From: Rhodobacter sp. Har01
GTDB lineage: Bacteria; Pseudomonadota; Alphaproteobacteria; Rhodobacterales; Rhodobacteraceae
Assembly (NCBI RefSeq): GCF_020564565.1
Contig: NZ_JAJCTD010000002.1
Location: forward strand, 372,001-436,000
DNA length: 64,000 nucleotides
Direction: 5' to 3'
A program made the position numbers and the translations under genes. Below the pieces are notes generated by a model. That model was not told where the DNA came from and did no database searches. It worked only from the letters and a program-made list of their open reading frames with translations. Below are positions 36,104-43,987 of the stretch, one piece after another (the stretch's first letter is position 1; each line of letters begins with the position of its first letter).

Positions 36104-37219
36104 TCAGCGCCGAACCCAGCCGGACAGGTTTTCCTCGATCACCGCCGACAGCGCCGCGATATGGGCCTCGTCATCGTTGAGACAGGGGATGTAGGTGAAT
36201 TCCTCGCCGCCCGCGTGTTCGAAGCTTTCGCGAATCTCGCCGTTGATCTCTTCCAGCGTCTCGATGCAGTCGGCGGAAAACGCCGGAGCGATGACGGCGA
36301 TGTGCTTCTTGCCTTGGCGGGCAAGCGCCGCGACATGGTCAACGGTATAGGGCTGCAGCCATTCCTCGGGACCGAACACCGACTGGAAGGTGGTGTTGAT
36401 CGCCTCGGACCCCCAGCCAAGCCGCTCGCGCAGCAGGCGCGTGGTCCTGGCGCATTGGCAGTGGTAGGGATCGCCCTCCATCAGATAGCGCTTGGGCATG
36501 CCGTGGTAACTGGCCACCAGCACGTCGGGCTTGCGTGCCAGCGCCGCATAGGCCCGCTTCACCGATGCAGCGAGAGCTTCGATGTAAAGCGGGTGGTCGT
36601 AGTATTCCGGCACGATCCGCACCGCGGGCTGGCGCTTTTCCTTCATCAGGGCGCGGAAGAACTGATCGTTCGCGGTGGCCGAGGTGGCGCCGGCGTAATG
36701 CGGGTAAAGCGGAAAGAACACGATCTTCTCGCAACCCGCCTCGACCAGTTCCCGCACTTTCGATTCGGTCGAAGGATTGCCGTAGCGCATGCAGAAATCG
36801 ACCATGACGCCATCGCCGTGCCGGGCTGCCAGGGTCTTGGCGATCCGGGCGGTCTGTGCCTTGGTGATGGTCATCAGCGGGCTTTCGTTCAGCTCGTGGT
36901 TCCAGATTTCCTGGTAGTTGCGCCCCGAGGAGAACGGCCGCTTCGACAGGATCACCAGTTGCAGCAGCGGCTGCCATTTCCAGCTGTCGTAGTCGATCAC
37001 GCGCTTGTCCGAGAGGAACTCGTTCAGATAGCGGCGCATCGACCAGTAGCCGTAGCCGTCGGGGGTGCCGAGGTTTGCCAGCAGCACGCCGACCTTGGGC
37101 CGGCGCACCAAAGGGTGGTCGGCCGGGGCGTGGGCCAGCCGGCCCTGGCCGGGCCGCACGAAGCCATCGTCGGTCGCCCTGGTGGACGCGGCGCCTCTTG
37201 CTTCGTTCGAATCCGGCAT
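36104..37219 (-). CDS. hemH: Ferrochelatase
   Basis: HemH inserts Fe(II) into protoporphyrin IX, the last step of haem synthesis. The 371-residue protein has the family's GVLLANLGTPD start (near residue 44), RYLNEFLSDKRV, the active-site His in VLVASYHGMPKRY and the acidic FGPEEWLQPYT and CIETLEEI blocks. A 40-residue N-terminal extension precedes the conserved domain, and the protein has cysteines (YHCQCARTT, FSADCIETL) that in some alphaproteobacterial and animal enzymes hold a 2Fe-2S cluster; whether they do here is unproven. It is convergent with the small protein gene. Confidence 0.95.
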   Translation of the reverse strand: MPDSNEARGAASTRATDDGFVRPGQGRLAHAPADHPLVRRPKVGVLLANLGTPDGYGYWSMRRYLNEFLSDKRVIDYDSWKWQPLLQLVILSKRPFSSGRNYQEIWNHELNESPLMTITKAQTARIAKTLAARHGDGVMVDFCMRYGNPSTESKVRELVEAGCEKIVFFPLYPHYAGATSATANDQFFRALMKEKRQPAVRIVPEYYDHPLYIEALAASVKRAYAALARKPDVLVASYHGMPKRYLMEGDPYHCQCARTTRLLRERLGWGSEAINTTFQSVFGPEEWLQPYTVDHVAALARQGKKHIAVIAPAFSADCIETLEEINGEIRESFEHAGGEEFTYIPCLNDDEAHIAALSAVIEENLSGWVRR

Positions 37220-37273
37220 CCTGTGGCTTTCAGCTTCAGTTACAAGGCGGAGATATAGGGTTCCGCGCCGTGG

Positions 37274-38113
37274 TCAACCGTCCTGCGCGGTTCCGGGCAA
37301 CGGACGTTCGGTCACGTTCAGGGCAACGGCGAGTCTTTGCGCCGCGGAGCCGGGGCGAAGCGGTTTCTGCTGGCTTTCGTGCGGGGCCCAGCCGGTCAGG
37401 CACACGATCTCGAAGCTGGCGGTGATGCGGCCGTCCGGGCCGGGAAAGGTGCAGGCGTAGATTTCGCCGGCGCGGGCGAAGACGGCCCGGGCGGTGGGGC
37501 GGCGCAGGCGGGCCGCAAGGGCGTTGGTTTCGCCCATGGCGCGCAGGTCGGCGGCAAGGTGCGGAAGGTCGCGATAGGCGACGGATCGGGTGAAGCTGTC
37601 GGCCACCGGCAGCGCAAGCCCGGCCCGCTGCACCAGCGCGCCCAGATCGCGGATGTCGCCCATTGGCAGCACGCGGGGCGACAACCCGCCGGTGACCTGC
37701 GTCTCGGCCTCGGCCAGCGCGGCGCGCAGTTCGTGCAGGGTGCGGCCGCCGAGCACCAGGCCCAGGAACAGCCCGTCCGGACGCAGGGCGCGGCGGCACT
37801 GGATGATCTGGCCAACCGGATCGTTCGCCCAGTGCAGGGCCAGGGCATGCACCACCAGGTCATGCGCGCCGGGCGCCAGGTCGAGCGTGTCGTCATCCGC
37901 CACCACGCGGGCGGCAGGCAGGGCCGAATGCCACAGGCCCGCAAAACCCGTCACCACGGCGGGCGCTGTAAAGGTTCTGTTAACCAATCCCACCCTTTCC
38001 TGCACCTCGGCGACGGCCATTTCGTGCAGGAACAAGGCTGGTTCCGGCTGGCGAAGCGCACGGGCGCGGGCGCGCAGCAGCGCCGGGCGGTCGGTCAGGA
38101 GGGCTTGCGACAT
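37274..38113 (-). CDS. NDUFAF5/BioC-like methyltransferase-fold protein with degenerate SAM site
   Basis: A 279-residue protein. The C-terminal parts LHWANDPVGQIIQCRRALRP and GGLSPRVLPMGDIRDLGALV match the group containing the complex-I assembly factor NDUFAF5 and BioC. The usual glycine-rich SAM motif I (DLGCGTG-like) is replaced by PAVVTGFAGLWHSAL, with no Asp-Leu-Gly-Cys-Gly, so SAM binding is doubtful. ATG 38113 is the first plausible start; the gap of 24 bases to the divergent comF-like gene is short. Function may be structural or a different reaction. Confidence 0.75.
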   Translation of the reverse strand: MSQALLTDRPALLRARARALRQPEPALFLHEMAVAEVQERVGLVNRTFTAPAVVTGFAGLWHSALPAARVVADDDTLDLAPGAHDLVVHALALHWANDPVGQIIQCRRALRPDGLFLGLVLGGRTLHELRAALAEAETQVTGGLSPRVLPMGDIRDLGALVQRAGLALPVADSFTRSVAYRDLPHLAADLRAMGETNALAARLRRPTARAVFARAGEIYACTFPGPDGRITASFEIVCLTGWAPHESQQKPLRPGSAAQRLAVALNVTERPLPGTAQDG

Positions 38114-38137
38114 GGAGCGCGACCTTAGGGGGACGGG

Positions 38138-38860
38138 ATGGCATTGCAAGCCTTGATCCACGCATTTTACCCGCCGCAGTGCATCACCTGCCATGCGCTG
38201 GTGGCCACCGATTTCGGCCTCTGCGGCGATTGCTGGCGCGATACTCCCTTCATCACCGGTCTGGTCTGCGGCAAGTGCGGCACACCCCTGCCGGGCGACC
38301 CGAACGAGGCCGAGGCGCTGTGCGACGATTGCCTGCAGACCGCCCGGCCCTGGCAATCGGGGCGGTCGGCGATGCTGTATCGCGACAACGCCCGCAAGAT
38401 CGTGCTGGCCCTCAAGCACGGCGACCAGATGGAGCTGGCCCGCCCGGCCGGCGAGTGGCTGGCGCGAGCGGCGCGACCGATGCTGCAGCCCGGCATGCTG
38501 GTGGTGCCGGTGCCGCTGCACTGGGGCCGGATGCTGAAGCGCAAGTACAACCAGGCGGTGCTGCTGGCGGCGGCGCTGGCGCGGGTGGCCGGGCTGCAGC
38601 AGTGCCCCGACGCGCTGCTTCGCCGCCGCAGCACCGGCAGTCAGGAAGGCCGCACCCGTGATGCCCGCTTTGCCAGCATGCAGGGCGCCTTTCAGGCCAA
38701 TCCCCGGCGGAGCGAGCGAATTCGCGGCCACCACATCCTGCTGGTCGATGACGTCATGACCTCGGGTGCGACCTTTGCCGCGGCGACCGAGGCGCTGGTC
38801 GCGGCGGGCGCGGCCTCGGTGTCGGTGCTGTCACTGGCACGCGTTGCGAAGCAGGCCTAA
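38138..38860 (+). CDS. ComF-family phosphoribosyltransferase-like protein
   Basis: A 240-residue protein with an N-terminal double zinc-finger-like region (CITCHALVATDFGLCGDCW and CGKCGTPLP...CDDC) and a phosphoribosyltransferase fold with the PRPP loop ILLVDDVMTSGATF near the end. ComF proteins help DNA uptake and recombination in competent species, while others are of unknown metabolic role. It begins 24 bases from a divergent gene and is followed by a glutaredoxin, a nitrilase-family enzyme and a MarR regulator in the same direction. Confidence 0.9.
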   Translation: MALQALIHAFYPPQCITCHALVATDFGLCGDCWRDTPFITGLVCGKCGTPLPGDPNEAEALCDDCLQTARPWQSGRSAMLYRDNARKIVLALKHGDQMELARPAGEWLARAARPMLQPGMLVVPVPLHWGRMLKRKYNQAVLLAAALARVAGLQQCPDALLRRRSTGSQEGRTRDARFASMQGAFQANPRRSERIRGHHILLVDDVMTSGATFAAATEALVAAGAASVSVLSLARVAKQA

Positions 38861-38896
38861 ATCCCTATAGTCCGGTCTGGACAAGGGATTTGGCCG

Positions 38897-39154
38897 ATGA
38901 AACCCGTCGAGATCTACACCACGCCCACCTGCCCCTACTGCCACGCGGCCAAACGGTTGCTGGCGGCAAAGGGCGTGGCCTTTGCCGAGACCGATGTCAG
39001 CCGCGACCCCGCTTTGAGGCGGGCGATGACCGCGCGCGCCGGCGGCGGCTACACAGTGCCGCAGGTCTTTGTCGGCGGGCAGCATGTCGGCGGCTGCGAC
39101 GATCTGTACGACCTGGACGCAAGGGGGCAGCTTGACGCCCTTCTGGCCGGCTGA
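38897..39154 (+). CDS. grxC: Glutaredoxin 3
   Basis: An 85-residue thioredoxin-fold redox protein. The active site is Cys12-Pro-Tyr-Cys15; TVPQVFVGGQHVGGCDDL is the glutathione-binding TVP/GG region. It reduces protein disulfides and glutathione-mixed disulfides in the cytoplasm. Its stop shares one base with the ATG of the next gene (TGATG), so they are translationally coupled. Confidence 0.95.
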   Translation: MKPVEIYTTPTCPYCHAAKRLLAAKGVAFAETDVSRDPALRRAMTARAGGGYTVPQVFVGGQHVGGCDDLYDLDARGQLDALLAG

Positions 39155-39984
39155 TGCGGGCCGCGCTCGTTCAGCTGACCGTCACCGATGACCCCAAGGC
39201 CAATCTGGCACAGACCCTGGCGTTCTGCCGGCAGGCGGTGGCGGGGGGCGCGGGTTTCGTGCTGACGCCCGAGATGACCAACTGCCTGTCCTCCAGCCGC
39301 GACCACCAGCGCGCCGTCTTCCGGCATGAAGGCGCGGACGAGACGCTGGCCGCCTTGCGCGACTTTGCCGCCGGGGCGGGGGTCTGGCTGCTGATCGGCT
39401 CTCTGGGCCTGCTGACGCATGATGCGGACGGCCGCTTTGCCAACCGGTCCTTCCTGATCGGGCCGGATGGCGGCATCGTCGCGCGCTATGACAAGATCCA
39501 CATGTTCGACGTGAACGTGTCGGAAACCGAGGTCTACCGCGAAAGCGCGTCCTACCGGCCGGGCGGGCGCGCGGTTCTGGCCGAGACCGCCTTCGGACGT
39601 GTGGGCCTGACGGTCTGCTACGATATCCGCTTTCCGCACCTCTTCCGCCGCCTGGCGCAGGCAGGCGCCGAAATCCTGACCATTCCGGCCGCCTTCAACC
39701 ACCTGACCGGCGCGGCGCATTGGGAAACCCTGGTGCGCGCGCGGGCGATCGAGACGGGGTGTTTCGTGCTGGCTCCGGCGCAGACCGGCTTTCACGCCGA
39801 AACCGCCGGCAAGGGCCGGCGCACCCATGGCCATTCGCTGGCCATCGCGCCCTGGGGCGAAATCCTGGCCGATGCCGGCACCGAGCCGGGGGTGACGCTG
39901 GTCGATCTTGACCTGACCCGCGTGGCGCAGGCCCGGGGCCGGGTGCCTTCGCTCTTGCATGACCGGGCGTATGAGGGGCCATGA
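39154..39984 (+). CDS. Carbon-nitrogen hydrolase (nitrilase superfamily, Nit1-like)
   Basis: A 276-residue amidase of the nitrilase superfamily. The catalytic triad is visible as Glu40 (VLTPEMTN), Lys114 (RYDKIHMFD) and Cys155 (LTVCYDIRFP). The closest group by motif is the Nit1/deaminated-glutathione amidase and omega-amidase branch, which repairs or recycles transamination by-products; the neighbour glutaredoxin fits a glutathione link but does not prove it. It overlaps grxC by one base and the MarR gene by 4 bases. Confidence 0.9.
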   Translation: MRAALVQLTVTDDPKANLAQTLAFCRQAVAGGAGFVLTPEMTNCLSSSRDHQRAVFRHEGADETLAALRDFAAGAGVWLLIGSLGLLTHDADGRFANRSFLIGPDGGIVARYDKIHMFDVNVSETEVYRESASYRPGGRAVLAETAFGRVGLTVCYDIRFPHLFRRLAQAGAEILTIPAAFNHLTGAAHWETLVRARAIETGCFVLAPAQTGFHAETAGKGRRTHGHSLAIAPWGEILADAGTEPGVTLVDLDLTRVAQARGRVPSLLHDRAYEGP

Positions 39985-40424
39985 GCGACCGGACCGACGA
40001 TATCGCGGTGGCGCTGTTCGGTGAGTTGTTCATGGCCGACCAGCTGGCGCGCAACCTGGTATCGAAGGCGCTGCCCAAGGGCATGGAACTGTCGCATTTC
40101 TCGGTGCTGAACCACCTGGCGCGGGTGGGCGATGAGCGGACCCCGGCGCAGCTGGCGCGGGCGTTCCACGTCACCCGCGGGGCGATGACCAACACGCTGA
40201 CCCGGCTGGAATGGGCCGGGCATATCCATATCCGCCCCGACTGGGACGATGCCCGGCGGAAGTTCGTGTCGATCAGCCCCTCGGGCCGGACGGCGCGCGA
40301 TGCCGCGGTGCAGGCGGTCGCGCCGCTGATCGCCGAAGTGGTGGCGGCGCTGGGCGCCGATCGGGTGCGCGCGGTGCTGCCGGTACTGCGCGAGCTTCGC
40401 GCCCGGCTTGAGCGCGAGAACTGA
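39981..40424 (+). CDS. MarR-family transcriptional regulator
   Basis: A 147-residue winged-helix regulator. Residues about 30-100 form the DNA-binding domain with LSHFSVLNHLARV, TPAQLARAFHVTRGAMTNTLTRLE (recognition helix) and the DARRKFVSISPSG wing. It overlaps the nitrilase-family gene by 4 bases, so the comF-grxC-nitrilase-MarR set reads as one unit. The ligand and targets are unknown; autoregulation of this operon or control of the following polysaccharide locus are possible. Confidence 0.9.
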   Translation: MSDRTDDIAVALFGELFMADQLARNLVSKALPKGMELSHFSVLNHLARVGDERTPAQLARAFHVTRGAMTNTLTRLEWAGHIHIRPDWDDARRKFVSISPSGRTARDAAVQAVAPLIAEVVAALGADRVRAVLPVLRELRARLEREN

Positions 40425-40507
40425 GCGCCGGAAACCGGATCGAAAGGAATCGCGACAAATGATCCCGAGACGCAGCCCATCCGGGCGGCGGCAAAGGGGG
40501 TCCGGCC

Positions 40508-41347
40508 ATGGCGGCACAGACGCAACGGACAATCGTGGTCACCGGCGCAGACGGCCGGGTGGCGGACCTTCTGCGTCGCAGTTGGCAGTCCAGCCTGCCG
40601 GGCTTGCCGGTGCTGTGGTCGTCGCGAGGGCCGGGTCGAGATCTGCAGTGGGACATCCTGTCTGGCCCCGCCCCGGCCTTGCCGCAGGGTGCGGTGATCC
40701 TGCACCTGGCCGGTGTGTTGCGCGGCCCCGCCAAGGCGCTTGAGGCGAACCATCGCATGATCCCGCCCCTGATGGCGGCGGCGCAGGCGGCACGGGCCTC
40801 GGCGGTGCTGCTCGCCTCGACCGCGGCCGTCTATGCCGCGGGTCCGCAGGATTGCACCGAAGACAGCGCCCCCGACCCGCGGTCCGACTATGGCTGGGCG
40901 AAACTGGCCGCCGAAGGCGCGGCGCTGGCCCTGGTGGGCGGGCGTCCGGTGACGGCCCTGCGGATTGGCAATGTCCTTGGCGCCGATGCGCTGTTTGCGC
41001 CGCGCCCCGGCCCCATCCTGCTGGACCCGGTGCCCGGTCGGCCAGGCGGGCCGGTGCGGTCCTGGATCGGGCCGCAGACGCTGGCCCTGGCGCTGGCGCG
41101 GCTGGTGCCGCTGGCCTGCAGCGGCGCGCTGCCTCCGGTGCTGAACCTGGCGCAAAGCCCGCCGCTGCCGATGGAGGCGCTGCTTTGTGCCGCCCGCCGG
41201 CCCTGGGCCTATGGCCCGCCCAACCCGGGTGTGGTGCCGCGGCATGCGCTGGACACCCGCCGCCTTGGCGCGCTTCTTCCGCTGCCGCGGGCCACGCCTT
41301 GCGCCCTGACCGCCGAATTGGCAGGGCTGCAGGAGGTGTCCGCGTGA
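40508..41347 (+). CDS. NAD-dependent epimerase/dehydratase family protein
   Basis: A 279-residue extended short-chain dehydrogenase. TGADGRVADL near residue 13 is the NAD-binding turn, although the third glycine of the TGxxGxxG motif is absent; VLLASTAAVYA holds the catalytic Ser/Thr region and DYGWAKLAAE the Tyr-x3-Lys pair. It opens the exopolysaccharide locus and its stop overlaps the GTG of the sugar transferase fusion by 4 bases, so it probably modifies a nucleotide sugar used by the fusion protein. The exact sugar is unknown. Confidence 0.85.
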   Translation: MAAQTQRTIVVTGADGRVADLLRRSWQSSLPGLPVLWSSRGPGRDLQWDILSGPAPALPQGAVILHLAGVLRGPAKALEANHRMIPPLMAAAQAARASAVLLASTAAVYAAGPQDCTEDSAPDPRSDYGWAKLAAEGAALALVGGRPVTALRIGNVLGADALFAPRPGPILLDPVPGRPGGPVRSWIGPQTLALALARLVPLACSGALPPVLNLAQSPPLPMEALLCAARRPWAYGPPNPGVVPRHALDTRRLGALLPLPRATPCALTAELAGLQEVSA

Positions 41348-43902
41348 CGCCGGCCAAGCGCCTGTTCGACATTGTTTTCGCCCTGATCCTCGCGGCGCTG
41401 CTGGCGCTGCCGGCGCTGGGGATCGCGCTTTGGCTGGCAGTTCGCGGCGGCCCGGTGTTCTACGTCTCGGAACGGATGGCCGCCCCCGGACACCCGTTCC
41501 GGCTGTGGAAATTCCGCACCATGGCCCCGGCCGGCTGCGGCGAATCGGGGGTTTCCGGCGGCGACAAGGCGGCGCGAGTCACGCCTGAGGGACGGTTCCT
41601 GCGCCGCACCCGGCTGGACGAGATCCCGCAGCTTTGGAACATCCTGCGCGGCGACATGAGCTTTGTCGGCCCCCGCCCGCCATTGCGGACCTATGTCGAG
41701 CGGTTTCCCGCGCTGTACGCCGCCGTCCTGCGCAGCCGACCCGGTCTGACTGGCCTGGCGACTCTGGTCTTTCACCGGCACGAAGAACGCCTGCTTTCCC
41801 CCTGCCGCAGCGCCGAAGAGACCGATGCCGTCTATGCCCGCCGATGCATTCCGCGCAAGGCGCGGCTGGACCTGCTGTATCAGCGCCATGCCTCGGTTGG
41901 GGCCGACGCGGTTATCCTGTTCCTAACCATTCTCCGCGTATTTCGGCGCAGGCGGGTTGCGCAGGCCCGCAGGGGTTCGCCAGCCATGACCGGGCCAAGG
42001 ACAGTGCTTTTCGACCTGTTTCGCCGGATGACCCGCCGGTCCAAGCAACTGGTGCTCTGGGCGATCGACGTCGTGATGGCTCCGGTCGCGCTGTACCTGG
42101 CCTGGGCGGCGGTGCAGGGCTCGGTCTGGCCGCTGCCCGGGCTCTTGAACCAGGTTGACCTGTTTGTCCTGATCGCCCTGGTCTCGGCCGGGTTCTCGCT
42201 GCTGCTGGGCCTGCCGCGGCAGAAGCTGCAAACCTATGAAAGCCACGGCATGACCGGGCTTCTGCCGCTGGCCGCCATTGTCACGCTGGCCCTGGCGCTG
42301 ATGGTCCGGGGGATCGGGCTGGATTTCCCGCTGGTGGGCCTGCTGGTGTTCGCGCTCTTGCTGCATCTGGGCGCGCTGGGTGCCCGGCTGGCCCTGCTGG
42401 GGCTGCTGCGCTGGGCACTGCGGACCGGGCGGCCGCTGACCCGGGTGCTGATCTACGGCGCTGGGTCGACCGGGCTGCAACTCGCCTCGGCCCTGCGGTC
42501 GCATGCCAGAATTGCCGTCTACGGCTTTATCGATGACGATCCGGCGCTGGCCGGGCAACGGCTGGGCGGGCTGCCGATCCACCCGCCCGAGCGTCTTGTC
42601 CAGGCGGTGCGCAGCCACGACATCACAAGGGTGATCCTGGCCATGCCTTCGGTCTCGGCCCCGAAGAAGGCGCAACTGGGCCATCGGCTGCGGCACCTTG
42701 GGCTTGAGGTGCAGGCGCTGCCCTCGTTCGCCCAGCTGGTGGGAACCGAACGGATGATGGACACGCTGACCGCGCTGCCGCCGAACCAGTTCCTCGGCCG
42801 CGAATCCCGGGGCGAGGGGCTGCCGGATTGCTCGGACACCTACGGCTGGCGGACGATCCTGGTCAGTGGCGCGGGTGGGTCGATCGGGTCGGAACTGTGC
42901 CGGCAGCTCCTGGCCTGCCGGCCGCGCAAGCTGGTGCTGTTCGAGCTGTCCGAGGCTGCGCTGTACCAGATCGATCGCGAGTTGGGCGACCTGAACACCG
43001 AGGGCTGGACCGAGATCGTCGCCGTCCTTGGCAATGTCGCCGATGCCGGTGCTGTGCAGCGGGCCTTGCAAGACCATGGCGTCGAGATCGTGGTCCATGC
43101 CGCAGCCTACAAGCATGTTCCCCTGGTCGAGGCGAACCCGCTGGCGGGCCTTGAAAACAATGTCATCGGCACCCGCATCCTGGCCGAGGCCAGCCGCCAG
43201 GCCGGGGTTGAACGGTTCATCCTGGTTTCCAGCGACAAGGCGGTGCGACCGGCCAATGTCATGGGGGCCTCGAAGCGGCTGGCCGAAATGGTGGTGCAGG
43301 ACCTGGCCCGCCGCGCGCCGGCGACGCGCTTCGCCATCGTCCGGTTCGGCAATGTGCTTGGCTCTTCCGGATCGGTGATCCCGCTGTTCAAGGAACAGAT
43401 CGCCCGCGGCGGCCCGGTGACGCTGACCGACGAGGCGGTCACGCGATACTTCATGACGCTCGAAGAGGCGTCGCGCCTGGTTCTCTTGGCCGGCGCCCTG
43501 GAGGGCGAGGGTGCCGCGGCCGCCGATGTCTTCGTGCTGGACATGGGCGCGCCGGTGCGCATCCGGCATCTGGCCGAACAGCTGATCCATGCCGCCGGCT
43601 ACAGCGTCCGCGATGGCCAGAACCCGGGCGGCGACATCGAGATTCGCGTCACCGGCCTGCGCCCGGGCGAGAAGCTGCACGAAGAACTGCTGATCGGCGA
43701 CCGTCTCTTGCCGACACCGCATGCCCGCATTCTGCGGGCCCGCGAATCCGTTCCTTCCGCGCTGGAAGTTGCGGCGGCCCTGCAAGAGCTTCATCGCTGC
43801 GCCGCGGCCGGAAAGGCCGACGCCGCGCGCCGGCTTGCGCTTGCGCTGGTCCATGGCCATGATGCCGCCGGGGGACGGGGCACTGCGGCCAGCCGGTCAT
43901 AG
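41344..43902 (+). CDS. Fusion: monotopic phosphoglycosyl transferase plus FlaA1/CapD-type NDP-sugar dehydratase/epimerase
   Basis: One uninterrupted 852-residue frame. Residues 1 to about 210 are a WbaP/PglC-type sugar-1-phosphate transferase: membrane re-entrant helix near 10-35, LWKFRTM, LDEIPQLWNILRGDMSF and VGPRPP. A short basic linker (RRRRVAQARR) leads to residues about 215-852, a FlaA1/PglF/CapD-like protein with four membrane helices, a first Rossmann domain (VLIYGAGSTGLQ) and a catalytic SDR domain (VSGAGGSIGSELC, VSSDKAVRPANVMGASKRLAE). These are normally two genes of about 200 and 630 residues. An internal ATG at 41986 with AGGGG upstream could also make the second part alone. GTG start overlaps the epimerase stop. 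Confidence 0.85.
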   Translation: MTPAKRLFDIVFALILAALLALPALGIALWLAVRGGPVFYVSERMAAPGHPFRLWKFRTMAPAGCGESGVSGGDKAARVTPEGRFLRRTRLDEIPQLWNILRGDMSFVGPRPPLRTYVERFPALYAAVLRSRPGLTGLATLVFHRHEERLLSPCRSAEETDAVYARRCIPRKARLDLLYQRHASVGADAVILFLTILRVFRRRRVAQARRGSPAMTGPRTVLFDLFRRMTRRSKQLVLWAIDVVMAPVALYLAWAAVQGSVWPLPGLLNQVDLFVLIALVSAGFSLLLGLPRQKLQTYESHGMTGLLPLAAIVTLALALMVRGIGLDFPLVGLLVFALLLHLGALGARLALLGLLRWALRTGRPLTRVLIYGAGSTGLQLASALRSHARIAVYGFIDDDPALAGQRLGGLPIHPPERLVQAVRSHDITRVILAMPSVSAPKKAQLGHRLRHLGLEVQALPSFAQLVGTERMMDTLTALPPNQFLGRESRGEGLPDCSDTYGWRTILVSGAGGSIGSELCRQLLACRPRKLVLFELSEAALYQIDRELGDLNTEGWTEIVAVLGNVADAGAVQRALQDHGVEIVVHAAAYKHVPLVEANPLAGLENNVIGTRILAEASRQAGVERFILVSSDKAVRPANVMGASKRLAEMVVQDLARRAPATRFAIVRFGNVLGSSGSVIPLFKEQIARGGPVTLTDEAVTRYFMTLEEASRLVLLAGALEGEGAAAADVFVLDMGAPVRIRHLAEQLIHAAGYSVRDGQNPGGDIEIRVTGLRPGEKLHEELLIGDRLLPTPHARILRARESVPSALEVAAALQELHRCAAAGKADAARRLALALVHGHDAAGGRGTAASRS

Positions 43903-43987
43903 TCGCACTCGGAATTCGATCTGCCGAGCGACGGGTCTTGCCCGGATTGCACCGCCCGTCCATAGAGGCTGAAACGGAGGGCGGAAC

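Noticed and set aside
38861..38896. Inverted repeat ATCCCT...AGGGAT with inner GTCC...GGAC before grxC.
   Set aside because: The whole gap is 36 bases and the stems are short; it could be a weak hairpin but nothing supports a terminator or operator.
40425..40507. Short gap before the EPS locus examined for a MarR operator and promoter.
   Set aside because: I could not find a convincing dyad or a spaced -35/-10 pair in these 83 bases.
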